DNA from: Archilochus colubris
Taxonomy: Eukaryota > Chordata > Aves > Apodiformes > Trochilidae
DNA: 64,000 nucleotides
Assembly: GCA_023079485.1 (NCBI GenBank)
Contig: CM041083.1
Location: 152,786,552-152,850,551 of the forward strand
Reading direction: 5' to 3'
Notes under the pieces: generated by a model
Told to the model about the DNA's origin: nothing
Databases searched by the model: none
What the model saw: only the letters and a program-made list of their open reading frames with translations
Translations under genes and position numbers: made by a program
Shown: positions 21,486-35,023 of the stretch, piece after piece
How the letters are laid out: the number at the start of each line of letters is the position of its first letter
How positions within the stretch are numbered: the first letter of the stretch is position 1

Positions 21486-24400
21486 GACAAAGGAGTTTGG
21501 TGATTTGATCACTAAAAGTCAACACGCTTTTATAATGTAAGCATTGCATGCAGCTGATTCAATATTAACAGAAAGAATCCTCTCCTTTTCTATAACTTGC
21601 AGAATGTTGATCGATGCAGTCATCAAAACATCCAAAATGCCATTTGAAATACCTTCCAGCATACCAATTCATCTTAGTGCAATTACACAAAGGTGTAATT
21701 AAAATTTTTGCAAAATTTTAATTTAAAAATGTATTGCTGCGCATAATTTTGTATATATTAAATGTGCGTAATGATATCCTCACTGTATAGTACCATCTGC
21801 TTTATTTCCTCTGATCAAAGCAGAAAAAAATGAAGTAGTTAGTTAAGTAATTTTTATAATTTTTCCCTGATATATAAATATTTATTTCTTATATATAAAT
21901 TATTACCACCTAAATTTCAAGGCAATTGATTGGATGACTTTAAAATGCCTCAAATTTTTGTGTGTACAGATGTGAAGAAACATTTAATTTGGAAGCATTG
22001 AGAAATTCAATTAACAACAGATAATTAAGCCTGATGAGGATCTTTAATCTCATCCAATCCCTTGAGTAACTTGATCAGCTAGACTGAACATACATTCATG
22101 GCTTGAAACTTTCCCACACAGATTTCTGCATCAGAGAAAGTTTGAGATGGTTCACTGCATATGTGAGTAAGCCTGATTAAAATATTTTCTTCAACATCAA
22201 CATTTTTCCCCTTGTTTGCTTTAGCCAGATCTTAGTTTAGCATTTGTGATGTCATTCTGAAGCACCTAACTTTTCCTGTACTCTGTATGTTGACCTCGGA
22301 TATACAGTAAAGAGTGAAGTTTTAATTTATGGAGTGGGGCTTGCCTAGCTTCTAAATACATCAGTGCTTTGCTTTTTGTTTTGTCTTAAGCAACAGAACT
22401 ATGAGCTTTTTTAAAAAATAATAATGCTATGATATTGCATTTTAGTATTCTCACATAACAATGTAATTATGCTATAATTTAATTGTATAGGAAAACAACA
22501 TTTCAAATTGTCATTAACCATCTATGGAGTGTGAAGTAATAAGTGATAATACAACAAAATAGTACATATTTGCTTTTTCTGTTATTTATTTTAGCATATT
22601 TATAATATATTGATTATACATCTCTATTAACTTTTCCTATAATTATATTTTTAATATAGTTCTAGTTAAATCTGAACTGGAGAAATTTTCCCTTAAGAAG
22701 CTGGAATTCTGAAAGCATAACTAAGTAATATAAAATAAATAAAATATAAGAAATATAAATATAAATATAACATAACTAAGTGCAGTCATGTGTTAATACT
22801 TCAGTGTTAACCTCACTCTAATTTTGTGCACTTTTTGCACATGTTCAACCATAGATGCACATATATATATATCTCAAATATACCAATCTGAATATTAAAT
22901 GTTTAATTAAAATACTCTCTTAAAAACTGATTAATTTCAATTCATTTCGAAATAGCTATGAGAAAACAGTGAGCAATGTTGTGAGGGATAATGATACAGT
23001 TCTGTTTCCAGGTGACATGTTTTAGGTAGCTGTGGTGCGCTACTTGATCCAGTGAACGCCCTGCTGTGAATGGCAATGCTTGACAACTGCTCTGAGCATG
23101 AATACAACTATGGTAATAGTGCCCTTTTACCCTTCTTTCTGAGTAAGTGAAACCTTAGAAATAATGATTCTTTGTATGAAATAATCTTCATTAAACATCA
23201 TTCAATTAAAGGCACTAATCTGTGTAGATTTGTAGGATTCTGATAAACAACTTCTCGAAACAAAAAATCAGGACAGTCTAAGAATCAGCATCATACCAAT
23301 AAAGTTGTTTGGCTAATTGCAAGTAAATGTATGCACATAATATATGCAAATATCTATATATAAATAGACGTATGTGTATACATTAAAACATACAAGTATA
23401 TGTTGCTAAATAATATGGGAGTTCAAAGTTTTGTTTTGCCATTTTCTTTCGCCATTTCAATTTAAATTAAATTATGGCTTTGAAATATGGAATAATTTGC
23501 GGCAAATATGAAACCTCTAGAAATTGACAAAGGGGAATATTAACAGATATTATTCATTATTTCTATTACTATCAAAGACTTTTTCAATCCAAATAATCCC
23601 TCAATAAGCAGAAAAATGTCTATCAATATCAAATATTGGTAGCTGCGTAACTCATCTTGTTTCTTTATGCACAACTTCTGTTGAAAAGCATTCAAATTTT
23701 ATGGCTGTTCCTCAGTAGAGAATGAGATATTTTATTGCAAATTATGTTCTAATTTTAAATTAGTTGCCCAGATCTTCATCCTAGCTAATATCTTGTAAAA
23801 TTATTTTCACTGATAACAGACTACAGTGAATATATAGCCAAATCTTATTTACAGGGAATTTTAATTTAGTTCAATAGATACTAAATTTATAGTACAAAGA
23901 TTCTGAAGGTTTTTTTCTTTCAAATGGAGGAACTGAATATCACTGGTGTAACTCTATTTTTTACTACTTCATTGTAAAAAATTATGCTCACCTTGCAATA
24001 CACTTAAAACTTGTAGTAGGCAGCAGAATTTTGCATCTAGACTAGCTAAATATCTATTGCTTTCATTTTATTTTAATTGATTCTCACAACAGATACCAGT
24101 TTTTGACTTTATTTTATGGATGGGTTTTTTTTACATACAAGGTGCCCAGAGTGCTGGGATATTTTTTAAAAACTCTTCCATGGTATATAGGACTCAACTC
24201 TTCCCTTCTCTTTTGGCACTTCCAAAAGATCTCTTCTGATTCCTGGTAGCCACTTCTACTTATTTTCTCCCAGCTGCCTGCCAGATGATATCTGTAAAAT
24301 CAAGCATTCAGATTCTGCACTAATAGTCTGCTAGTTTTGAGATACCTTAGAGCCCTGTGTTGGCAGCTTAGCACTTACCTAACATAGCCTACTAGCTCAG

Positions 24401-25074
24401 TGGCAAGAGAACACTGTTTGGAAGAACATTCATTTGGGATAGATGTGCCATGAAATTAAACACTTACTTGTGAACCACACTTAACAAAGGCAAGGCAAGT
24501 GGCAATTCAGATATTAATATACATTTCAAATCAAATATCACAGTAGTAAGTCTTTAAAAAATGGCACAAGTCAGGGGAAAAAAAAATAAAACCCCACCAC
24601 AATAATTTCCCTCTTTATGCTGAATAATTAAACACCACTATCCTCTCACAGCATTTAGTTCTCTGGAGAAGGATTTATATTTGGGACAAGCAACCAAAGA
24701 CTCAATGATGATTCATCTGGCCAAAATTAATTTTACACGGTGTAGGCTTCTTGTCTAAGCTTGCCACTCTAAGTGATCTTCTTCATCATGGAAGGGAAAT
24801 ACACAGTTTTAGAATCTCATCTTAAAAACAGAAATCTAAAATATGTAAATGAATTCTGCCCTTGTAGGTTTTTTTCTTTCTTTTCCATTGACTACAAAGG
24901 CTTCCTAGACCATTTGATTCAGATGTATTACCAACACTGTAAACTTTTCTGAGAAATTAACTCTACATAACAAATCTGTATGTCCAACGTCTCAGATTTA
25001 TTTCACTGACCTATTTTCAATTTAAAAGTGGTTGATTTCATGCGAACTCTTCTGGAGTCTTCCAGAGATACTAT
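21486..25074. other. About 3.6 kb of unique, very AT-rich sequence
   Basis: No gene or transposon recognised. Contains AAATAT-type simple repeat (22735-22770), an (AT)n run (22860-22872) and TA/TG-rich sequence around 23318-23400. Confidence 0.5.
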
Positions 25075-25740
25075 TTAGATGGTGATGATCCCTGTAATCT
25101 TAGTCCAAAAGCATTTAACAGAACTTCTGTGGTCTCCATACCTTTACCTCCATACACTTATATTTCTCTTTTATGTAAAGTGCAACTTCACCTACTCTTC
25201 GTCCTATTCTGTCTTTCTGAAACTGCTTGTAGCCATCCATTGTAGTCTTCCAGTTGTGTGAGCTTTGCCACCAGATTTCTGTGATTCCTATGACATCAGA
25301 ACTCTCAGATTGGGCGTGGAGTTCCAGTTCCTTCTGTTTATTACTCAGAACAATGCAGATTGTTACTGCGTTGATATACATGCACTTGGGGTGGCTGGAC
25401 TTAGGTTTCTTACATTTGGAAAGGATTGAGTAACATTCCTCGTTACGCTGCTGAGTGTGCTCATCCACCCAGTCACTTTTGAATATAGAGGTTTCACAGC
25501 TTTGAACACTCTCCTACAAGATAGTTTAAAGCACTATGTACTAAGTCAGCCAATCTGCTAGTGAAGATTCTTCTACTTCTTATAGATAAGTGGATCTCAT
25601 ATCCCCCCAGTAAGCTGTATTTGTCAAAGCATGTCCCATGACTGTAGAAACCAAAACTGGTGATGACAGCAGCCACAATACCAGCCAGGCATTGATCTGA
25701 ATGATTCACCAATGTCTCTCTGCACTACTGTCTGACTGAG
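25075..25740 (-). pseudogene. CR1 relic: ORF1 C-terminus and ORF2 endonuclease N-terminus
   Basis: Two consecutive parts of one element on the minus strand. The first, 25494-25712, gives SFGFYSHGTCFDKYSLLG, then EIHLSIRSRRIFTSRLADLV, then HSALNYL. This is the C-terminal end of CR1 ORF1, whose family signature is GIHLSxxGkrIFaxRLAxLI. The second, 25115-25468, gives CMYINAVTICIVLSNKQKEL and VIGITEIWWQSSHNWKTTMD, then GYKQFQKDRIGRRVGEVALY: the start of the apurinic-like endonuclease of ORF2, with the catalytic Glu in ITEIWW still present. Homology fades after KVWRPQKFC. Stops and a missing remainder of ORF2 make it inactive. The 117-residue open frame is part of this relic. Confidence 0.85.
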
Positions 25741-26089
25741 AAGTCAGACATTTAGCTGACTGGCTAAAAACCCAAAAACATAAACAAGTCCAAGTAATTA
25801 ATACATTAACATAGCTATTACTAGTAGCAAACTGTGAACAATTTCCTCTGTATCATTGCCTGCTCTTTATTTTCTTTAAACAGGTGCTACTAAAATTACA
25901 TAGCACTCCACCGAACATCACAGATATATGCTCACTTTGTCCTTTGTACTAAAACTTTAATATTTTTCTGTCTTAAATGGAAAAAACCCTTGTTATCTGG
26001 GGTCATGCTAGTCTTTCCCTTTGCAGATAATCTCACGCAGGTTTTTTCTTCAGTGATATTTGCAGCTGTTGAGCTCCTAGCTTACAGAA

Positions 26090-26480
26090 ATTCTCTCTTT
26101 AGTCTCTAAATTCATGGCCTTGTACTTCTACAGTTATATTTTACCAGTTTGCTTTGGGTGCTGTTCATAAAGATCTATATAGTTCATCCTGAACAATAGT
26201 CAAGTCCTCTTCTGTTTTGGCAATATCTCAAAATTTTGAATCATCATGAAGTTTTCTGAGCAAGTTCTGGATTTTTTTTCCACATAATATGTTAAAATGT
26301 TAAAAACTGGAGGACTAGTCTACTAAGAAGGTTTGAAAAATGATTGCTACTTAATAAGAACTAGTTGTTGCCTTTTTCTGCTCTGCTTTTAGTAGGATTT
26401 CATAACTTATAATACATAGACATTATTCTCTGTAATTGTAGTCTATATTTTCCCTAGTTACATCTGGTCAGTGGCATTTT
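26090..26480 (-). mobile_element. Old CR1/L3-type non-LTR relic, antisense
   Basis: On the plus strand the words ATTCATGGCCTTGTACTT, TTTTGGCAATATCTCAAAAT and AATATGTTAAAATG appear in the order known from an antisense copy of the RT region of ancient amniote CR1-type elements. The matching block runs from about 26095 to 26320 and its end is uncertain. It is far more diverged than the other CR1 copies here, and no clear translation survives. Assignment rests on recalled word order and needs a profile search. Confidence 0.4.
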
Positions 26481-27060
26481 ATTATTGAAGTAAAAAAAAG
26501 ATTCATTCAGTGCATACACAAAAATATTGGGGGCTTTTGGTGGGTGTTTCCTAGTAGCCACCAACTGCATTCTTCTGTGATTGAGGGGAAAAAACCCACC
26601 AAACCAAAACAACACAAAAAAAGCTAGTAAAAATTAAAGCAATGAGAAGATATTATTGATTATGGATTATGGACATGTATTCAGTGGCTAGATTACATCA
26701 AGCTTTTTGAAATATTTAACATGAGTGAGTCAGGAGATACAATATGCTCTTTCTGCCAGTTTGAAGTAATCATAGAAGCACTACAAAGAAATCCACAGAA
26801 GAGAAATTACCTGTACAGAGCAACCAACTAAATTACTGACATCAGGAAGAATGCCACAAGCATATAGCACCACTAACATTATTAATCTGAATGACAAGGA
26901 AAAAAAAAAAAAAAAGGAAAAAAAGATAACAGTAGGTGCTGTCAGTGCACACCATGAGCAGTGAATCAATTTACTGACACTGACAGTTTAGAAAGGACAG
27001 TCATCTGATCACATGATAAAAAACCATCATTATCTACATACAAAAGTGAGTCAGAATCAG
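26481..27060. other. Unique AT-rich sequence with poly(A)
   Basis: A 16-A run at 26900-26915 followed by GG and a second A run. No gene recognised. Confidence 0.5.
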
Positions 27061-27067
27061 TGTAATA

Positions 27068-27114
27068 ATCTTCATCACATTATGAAGTGCTGAAGATGTG
27101 ATCTTCATCACATC
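27068..27114. repeat. Short direct and inverted repeats
   Basis: ATCTTCATCACAT occurs at 27068-27080 and again at 27101-27113. The second copy also forms a perfect hairpin GATGTGAT-CTTC-ATCACATC (27095-27114). Confidence 0.7.
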
Positions 27115-30100
27115 ATCTGTCACCATGAGAGAGGGAGATTCTGAAGAATCAGTGTGCTGCGTCACAAAATATTTAGCTCATGCACCATGATGGTCAAAAT
27201 ACTGTACTCAAAATTGCAAAATCACATATTCTCCTAAAATGTAATCTGGACAATCCTTGTGTATGGTTACTGCTTTTACAGCATGCTCCTGGGTGGGAGA
27301 AGAGATTTATTTGTGTTCAAGAAACCAAACTTCCTGTCTGCAGAGTGAGTACTTTCATCCTAAAGGTATTATAGCAAAGCTAGAAGGTTGCCCAGCCAAG
27401 TCCTCTAGCTATGCTTTAAAACAAGGGCAAAATCTCCTGCCTATAGCAGGCTCTAGGCTGCAAATCTTAGTCAGAATTTCATGTACTTAATTTACTGTGC
27501 TTTAAGTGAAAAATCTATACAAAAGATAGGTTCATCGTTGTTCTAGAAACGCAGAAGGGTCCTGCTCCACAATATCTCCCCTACACTTATGGAAGTATAA
27601 CAGAATCAGGGATAATTAAAAGTCCTTTTTGAGTCCCCTGTTACTAGTCAATACCTGAGATCTTCTTGATTTGTTTGACTTAAATACATTTCATAATGTT
27701 GAGAGATTTTTTATTGAATATTGAATGGTTGCTTTGTTTATTATCAATACTGTACCTTCCCATTATTGTAGTTGTTTTGACAGATGGGTGAATGTTCTCT
27801 ATATTCAACACCATAATTTTTTTTTAATAATCATTACTATTTATCTTATTTATCCAAGCTTTGATTGTTTCACATTGTTAGTGAACACCAGGGGATAACT
27901 CATACTTTGTGTTATTTTTCTTTCTCGTAACTGACTATTAACATTTTTTAGGCTACTTACATATTTACATACTCTTTTTTAAAAGAAATTACTAAGAGAA
28001 TCTGAGTATACTCCCTCATTGCAAATATCATATTACTTTCTCTGTGAATCAGTCTTCCTTGAATAAATCAGTAACACTTGTCTGAACTTCTTGTTTTACC
28101 CAATCTTGAAAGAATACTTAGACCTAATTCTTGTTTGTATCTAGAACAGTAATCCTGGATCCATGTTTTTGAAAGGGATCTACCATTTTGCATTCTGCTT
28201 TTGAAATTAATCACAAGAAAAATTGTATTTTACCAGTAGAGGGAGATATAATACTAGCAATACATTTTTCTTTTACATTATTTATTGCATGCTACAGGAA
28301 GACATTTTTATTAGGATTTTTTTGTGTTAATTGATCACAGTTAGACAAATATTTCCAAGGCATAAGAATCAAAATGGCAATGCTAATGGAATATATATAG
28401 CTCAAATTATTTCCTGGAGACTGAAAAAATTACTCATAGCAACAAAAAATTTCAACTGGAATCAAAATTAGATCCTTCATTGTTACTTAAATTAACAGGT
28501 AGTTCATGCAGAAGCCACGTGAAATAGTCCATATTTCAGAATATGAGCATGGAAGACTTCTTCCAGTAAAATCATACCAGCCTTATTTCCACCGTACTTA
28601 GAAAAATCCTTTAGACTATTTGAAGCTTTTAAAAATCTGAGTAGAGGCTCTGCCTTTCATTTAAGTGAGATAGTTGTACCCAGGAAAAAACCCAGCAAGC
28701 ACACACTGCCCCAACACTCCATTTGAGCTACCTTGTACTCAAAGGTTATTTACCCCAACTAATTAGAAAGTGAAACAACTTCACTTCTGATTTAGAATAC
28801 CTTTGTAATCTAGCATTGTATCTTAGCATCTCTGTTCCTTTCCATTCCCACCTTTCTTTGTTTTAGCTTGTTAGTTTGCTAAAAGTCTCTCTTATGCATT
28901 TAACAACATCACAACCTCAGGAAAAATAAGGACACAAACTACATTCCTAATTATTGTTGTAAAAATACAAACCAGCAACATACCCCTTAAGTAGAAAATA
29001 GATTACATGCATTAATGTGTCCAAATACAATTTTACCATCTACAGTACTAAAAGGCCTACATAAATATTCTTATGGGACAGTATTTTACAGGCTTATTTT
29101 TTGAGCTCCATAGACTGCCATATGGATTTGAAATTAATTCTTTATGCAAATTCAGTAGAACTGTTGCCATCTCTTTTGTCCCTCTGCTCTTGTTCCTTAA
29201 AATAATATATTTTAATCAATAATTATATATCAAGTACTAATTAAATAATTAAATTATATCAGAAGGCAGAAGAATTAGAGGAATTTTATATAAAATTTTT
29301 TAATGAGAATGTTTCTAAAAATTGGTGTAACAGCAACTGCAGTGTTACTATTTATTTTATTTACTACCATTTTTGTACTATTTATGAAAAAATTAACTTC
29401 CAAAAGCAGAGAAAAATGATTTACCATCTTCTCTAACTTATACATATCAGCATGTCACTTCTTTGTTCGTCTTGTCTTCCTATTCTTGTTCAGTCTTTTC
29501 TGCTATTAGGCATTTAAATTAATATGGTTTTGAATTCTTTGTATCTGGGATTTTTTGGTTTTTGTTTTTGATTGCATTTTTTTTTTCCATAGGAATTCTG
29601 CAAGTGTCTCTACAGAATCCTTATGAGAGTAAAACCTTCTGTGTGATGGCATGTAGATTAAAGGAAACTGTGCATGGAAACTGTGCACCTAGGAAACTGT
29701 GCACCTTCCAGCCTCAAAGGCATCACATTTTATCAGATACAAACTTTTCTCTGTTACTTCGTCAGTGATACAGATCTCTATTTTGCAGTCTCTACTTCCT
29801 GGAATAAAGAAACTTTCCATGGGTAGATGTTTTGATTTTTAAATGAAGCAGCAGAACTGATGCATCGTTCTATAGTTTGGCATGCAACCATTTCTAGTCT
29901 CCTCTGATAATATAGCAGAGAAGTAGAAGATAACATTAAAATGCAATGTCTTGTGGAATTCAGTTAAAAAAAATAAAATTAGATTATAACAACAAAAAAT
30001 TGTGCTGACATTGCAATGTTTTATGAGGGGCATTCTCATCTTCATTATAACAGTTACTATTGATTGATTAACATTTTAACTCATAATTTTAGTATATTTG

Positions 30101-33100
30101 AGTAAATAAATTTTGGAACTTGGAAGAAAACCTAAAATGTTGCCCAAATTATTCCTGTGAGTATGGATGTTCAAAATAAGATGAATTATAGAATGAGTGA
30201 TATACATTATAAAAACACATTAACTAAAACTAGACTTTTTATAATTATACTATGTAATGTAAATTAGCATATATTTGAATTTTTGTACATTTTATCTATC
30301 ACTGAAATACAGATTATACAAAAATATAGTTGACTTAGCTGATTTAATTAAAACTGTAAATACTGCATCTGAGTGTTGCTGGAGAGTAACCTTTGTTGCT
30401 TAGTAACACCACATAGAATCTAACTGGTGACATAGAAAGCTAGAATCCTGCTGACTATTAATCACAGAATTTGCTATGCTTACAAACACTTTGTGTAGTT
30501 TAGTACAGCATATTTTACCAGTTTTAATATTTTGTCATAAAATTTGACCATCAGGATGGTCATAGTCATTTTTACATTAATCTTCATATTTTAGTGATAA
30601 TTCTTGTATAACAGAGTGAAGCACATTTTTACTAATATCTGAAAAATAAGATTGTGGTATATAATAAAAATGGAAAGTAATGAGCTTTATCTACCTACAC
30701 AGACTTGGAAAAGAGAGCTATTTTTCATCTGTATGAGGGATAGGTGACAAAGGCGGTGCTTCTAGTACCACAGTTTTATTTACAATCTACTGGATATTTG
30801 TAACTGAAAATCTAAGATACTGAAATTTGGCTGTCCAGTGTTGTATCCTTTATCAGACACTGCACCAAGGTATAAAGTTAAAAATCTTATCAGAGATTTT
30901 GAAATTAGGATCTGGAAGGAAATCGAGTTATTTTCATGGTGGCTTTAAAACTAAATCTCTCATTCATTATCTACACATGTTTCTTGCTAACTTATTAGAT
31001 TTTCAGCACTTATATTGGAGGCCTGAGGGGATTTGGTTTTTCATCTGGCTAAGAAACCTGGGACTACATCAAAAGACTCAATTTCTTTCAGATATTGGAA
31101 ATTAAAATGTATCAGAAGGCTAACTTCAGGTGGAAAATTCATCACTACTCAGTTACTCCAACTGTATGGAGATGCTTGAGAATCATAACCCTTTCTCTGG
31201 AGTCTTAAATAAATAGTTAATAGTTAAATAGTTCTGACATTGTGAAAGAATGTAGATTTAAGATACTGCAATCCGACACTGATATATAACTTGAGTTGTA
31301 ATTTTAACTATAAAGACTTGCTTTGTGGGGTTTCTAACTTGTACATAAACCTTTGCTCAGGGCTAAACAGTGTTGCACAAGTTATACATCTACAGCATAA
31401 GTTATTGGGGGTTTATTTGAAAAAAAAAACATACAAAAGAACCAGTATTACTCCTTGTGACTAAAATGCTAACAAAACATAGTTTCACTGTGACTCAAAC
31501 TGTGTATTTAAATATTTCCCGATATTTTTGTCATCTATGGTAAAGAAAGAAAACAAGGTATCCACTGGAACTAGTGGTATACAATCATGATGTGCTAATT
31601 GAAAACACTGTGTTATAAAATAAAAACAATGTGTTTATGACAGAAAAGCGGGATAATCTCCCTTAGAGAAGTCTTGAGAACCAATGGATAACACGCATCA
31701 CACTGTATGTAAAAACTGTCTTATATTGATATTTACAAGGAGGACAGAAATTGATCTATATTCCTATGAACATTTTTGTACTGAAATCATGCGTATTTTT
31801 AGTCTATGTATTTAAGAAAAAAATACTGAAACCTTAGGGAATTAAACAGAAATATATTGTGAGTTTACATAGTATAATACAGGGATAGATGCCAATATTT
31901 CTTTTGTTGTATTAAGAGAAAATGTTGGACTGTGGAAAAGTCATAACTGGAATTTATTGAGGACTGGGACCAATCTCAGTATCTCAATCTACGGTTCTGA
32001 CCTTGGCTCAAAAGTTGAAGTGAGGTAATAGAATGAGATGATATCACAAAGTTGGCAGTCATTTTGAATAGAGGGGATCGGTGAAATATTACTCATAAAT
32101 AAATTAATAGCCTAAGGGAGTGAAGTAATAGGATGAGGGGGGATTTATGAGAACAGAGTAAGAGTCCATTCATTTAGAGTCTCAGAACAAGAATATAGAG
32201 TAGTTTCGGATCTTGAAACAAACAGAAATTTTCTCAGCTGGAAACACAATACGAGTGGAAAAATAGATACTGGTATATTTGTAAAGTATGTTTCTAGGGA
32301 TGATAGTAAACCAATAATGGTATGAAGGTGTGAAAAGGACAATAATGGTCCCCCAAACAAACAAACCCAAAAACAAAACCAACCCCAAAATACAATGACA
32401 CCTCATTTGGAGTCAGTGTACTGATTTAGTTACAGAAGAATCACAGGTGACTATGTGGAACTTTTTTAAAAAAATAAAAATAGAAATTTAATTTTAAAAA
32501 GGAACTGACAAAGATGTTTGAATGAAAATTCACAGACTATTCTTCATCCTCACCAGTAAACCACACTACAGCAAATTTTTATTGAAAAAAATTTATTGAA
32601 AGCCATTTGGTCCACAATAGAAAGAAACAGGACTAAATAATGTAGGGATTTGTTCAGAGGCTTATGTTCATTAAGTGAAACTCATTCATCACTGAATAAA
32701 AAGCTTATCGTTTGTGTCACAAAGATTCATATGGTTCTGATTTTAAAGCAGCACTAAGCTTCACAGACTAAAGATGAACTAGAGATCTATTCTTCCCAAA
32801 AGCTTGTTAATCTACTTACCTATATATCTACATGCTGAGCAACCCTTTCTGTATGGTTATTAAGACATTCTTCATTGCCTGTAGAGAAGAGTCCATCCCA
32901 AACTATTTTGGTGATTCAGAGTCACATTCTGAAGAAATCTATATTTCTCTATTATTTGAAATATGAACATAGTATTGTTCATGCCTAAGCATTTAAATTT
33001 AATACAAATACATGAAGTAACTTATAATTGAATAAATGTTTTTGAAAAGTGCATTTGAAAATATACCAATAGCAACTTCTAAGCATTTAGTATTAAAAAA

Positions 33101-33689
33101 AATATAGTAATAATCAGTGGATTTTATACACTAGCTTTACCATTTATTTGTATTTCTCTTTTTTATTTAAATATAAAAATTTAGTATTTTAAATTGAATT
33201 TAAATTAACAGTGCCATAGAGTAAATATCCTAAATATGATCCATGATATTACTTTTCCCATCTTAAAATGAAAACTATTCTCTGTAATTACTTTCTACTA
33301 GTATTTATCTAGTATTAACTAATAACTCTTTACTAGTCATTCTCTACTATTTTTAGTCCAAAATTTCAGGGCTAAATGGTCAAATTCAAGACGTGTTTGA
33401 AACAGAAATTTACACCCAAAAAGGTGTATTTTTTATTTCTTTCCAAATAGTTTCCAAAATTTGTTTTTCTTTTTTAACCATTATTTATCTGGTGCCAATT
33501 TTTCTTTGTTAGAAAGTCTTACTTCTTAGCTAATAGCCAGGGCAAAGTGCCTGTGTTATACCTTTGCTTATTTTCCAATGACTTTATGCCTGAATAAACT
33601 GGGTTTCATTTTTCCATGATGATGCACAATTTCTTGATGTAATAAACTCTGTTTTTGAAGGTGTTTATGCAGTTTTCCAGGATCTGATT
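27115..33689. other. About 6.6 kb of repeat-free AT-rich sequence
   Basis: No CR1, LTR or other family was recognised and no exon could be supported. A triplicated GGAAACTGTGCA lies at 29663-29674, 29676-29687 and 29692-29703. An A-rich AAAC tract lies at about 32350-32395. The remaining sequence is unique, which in a CR1-rich genome leaves room for conserved non-coding DNA or a long intron, but nothing in the sequence decides this. Confidence 0.45.
29663..29703. repeat. GGAAACTGTGCA, three near-tandem copies
   Basis: Three exact 12-bp units with spacers of 1 bp and 4 bp. Confidence 0.85.
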
Positions 33690-34030
33690 TTATGTTCTAG
33701 TTATCTAGGATAAGTCCACACTATCAGCAATTTTTCTGCACTTCTTAGTTCATTTATGAATATGTTGAACAGCACAAATCCAAGCACAGACCAGTGGTTA
33801 ACTGTAATGATTTCTAGTGACCATTTATTTTTACCCTGTTCACTGACATGTAGACACCTACCTATCCATTCAAGTCCATTCCTCTTCTTTGCATGTTTAG
33901 TTTCTTTAGATGTCCTGAATGAAGGGAAGTGTCAAAAGCATAGTGGAAATCCAGTGGGACTAACTGAATTACCTCTAACCACATGTCTGTAGACTCTTCT
34001 AGATTATGTCAGTAATTTAAAAGAGCAATT
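33690..34030 (-). pseudogene. CR1 ORF2 relic, RT core
   Basis: The minus strand encodes YAFDTSLHSGHLKKL (AFDT antisense at 33928-33939), which is RT motif A with its catalytic Asp kept. Further on comes SVLGFVLFNIFINELRSA (33750-33800 region), the sequence that follows motif B in CR1 (consensus [15 protein letters not shown]). The stretch between them carries stops and frame changes. Both ends are lost, and the high-coordinate end abuts the start of an LTR at 34035. This copy is more diverged than the 35-kb one. Confidence 0.7.
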
Positions 34031-34034
34031 CACT

Positions 34035-34570
34035 CTGTTCTGGGTTGATGTGGTGTCATTTTTGGTAGCCAGGGAGGGTCCCCAGGAGTGAAATGAAAAT
34101 GACATGTCTAAAAATTCCAGCCCACCTCTGGCTAATGTTGAGCCCATGAGTGGAAGTGGATGCACCTCTGCTATTAATATTTTAAAGAAGAGGGTGTAAG
34201 ACCTCTGGGCAGAAGAAAAAGCAAGATCAGATGTGAGAGCAATGCCAGAGCAGAAATACCAAGGTCAATGAGGAAGGAGTGGGAGAAGATGCTTGAGCAG
34301 AGATTCTCCTGCGACCCCTGGTGAGATGGCAGCTGTCCCCTTGCAACCCCTGGAGGATCATGGTGGAGCAGCCCATGAAGAATCACGGTGGGGCAGATGT
34401 GGCCCCACAGCCTGTGGAAGAAGATGGTGGAGCAGAAGTGTACCTGTGGCCATGGAGGACCCCATGACAGACGAGGTGACCGTTCCCAAAGCACACTGTG
34501 ACTCTGGGGTCAGCCCACACCTGAAGGACTGCACCTCATGGGAGGGACTCATGTCTGCAGATTATTTGTG
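34035..34570 (+). mobile_element. LTR family B, 5' part (avian ERV)
   Basis: Begins TGTTCTGGGTTGATG and continues with TTTTTGGTAGCCAGGGAGGG, both familiar from the 5' end of a long avian LTR. A core-promoter-like TATTTTAAAGAAGAGG (about 34177-34192) follows. Downstream come the family's imperfect internal modules (ACCAAGGTCAATGAGGAAGG, GAGCAGAGATTCTCCTGCGA, CATGGAGGACCCCATGACAG, CTGAAGGACTGCACCTCATG). The 3' end is truncated or fades near 34570. Open frames on both strands (34174-34598) arise from this GC-rich block and are not genes. Confidence 0.65.
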
Positions 34571-35023
34571 GACTTCTTCATTGTACTTTTGCATTTAATC
34601 TGCTGTAACATTTTTTCTGTTTTCTTAAGTTAAACATTCTATCAGATTTATTTTAAGACTGTTTTGTTTTTTTTTTCTGCAAAGAAACTACTGTGAAAAC
34701 ACTTCTGCCTTCAGAGCCAGAAGAAAGCTCTTTATAATTGTTAGTGAATTCTGACTGTATCCTGAGTAAGAAGGATATATAGATTTTAATGTGGAATAAA
34801 ACGAAAACACATATAGAAAAAACTATTTTCATTTTGCAGGATAGGTTTTTGTTCTGATACCTGTTTTTCCTGAAGAGTATTTTGCAATTACTACCAGATA
34901 CTTGCAAAGACTTGATAATTAAAATGACAGGTATGTCAGAACTTTGGCTAAATCTGATATTTGTAAAGCTCTATATTGTTTTACTATACTGCAATGGGTG
35001 CTGAGCTGGGAGCTCATAGACAG
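34571..35023. other. Unique AT-rich spacer
   Basis: No feature recognised between the LTR and the following CR1. Confidence 0.5.
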
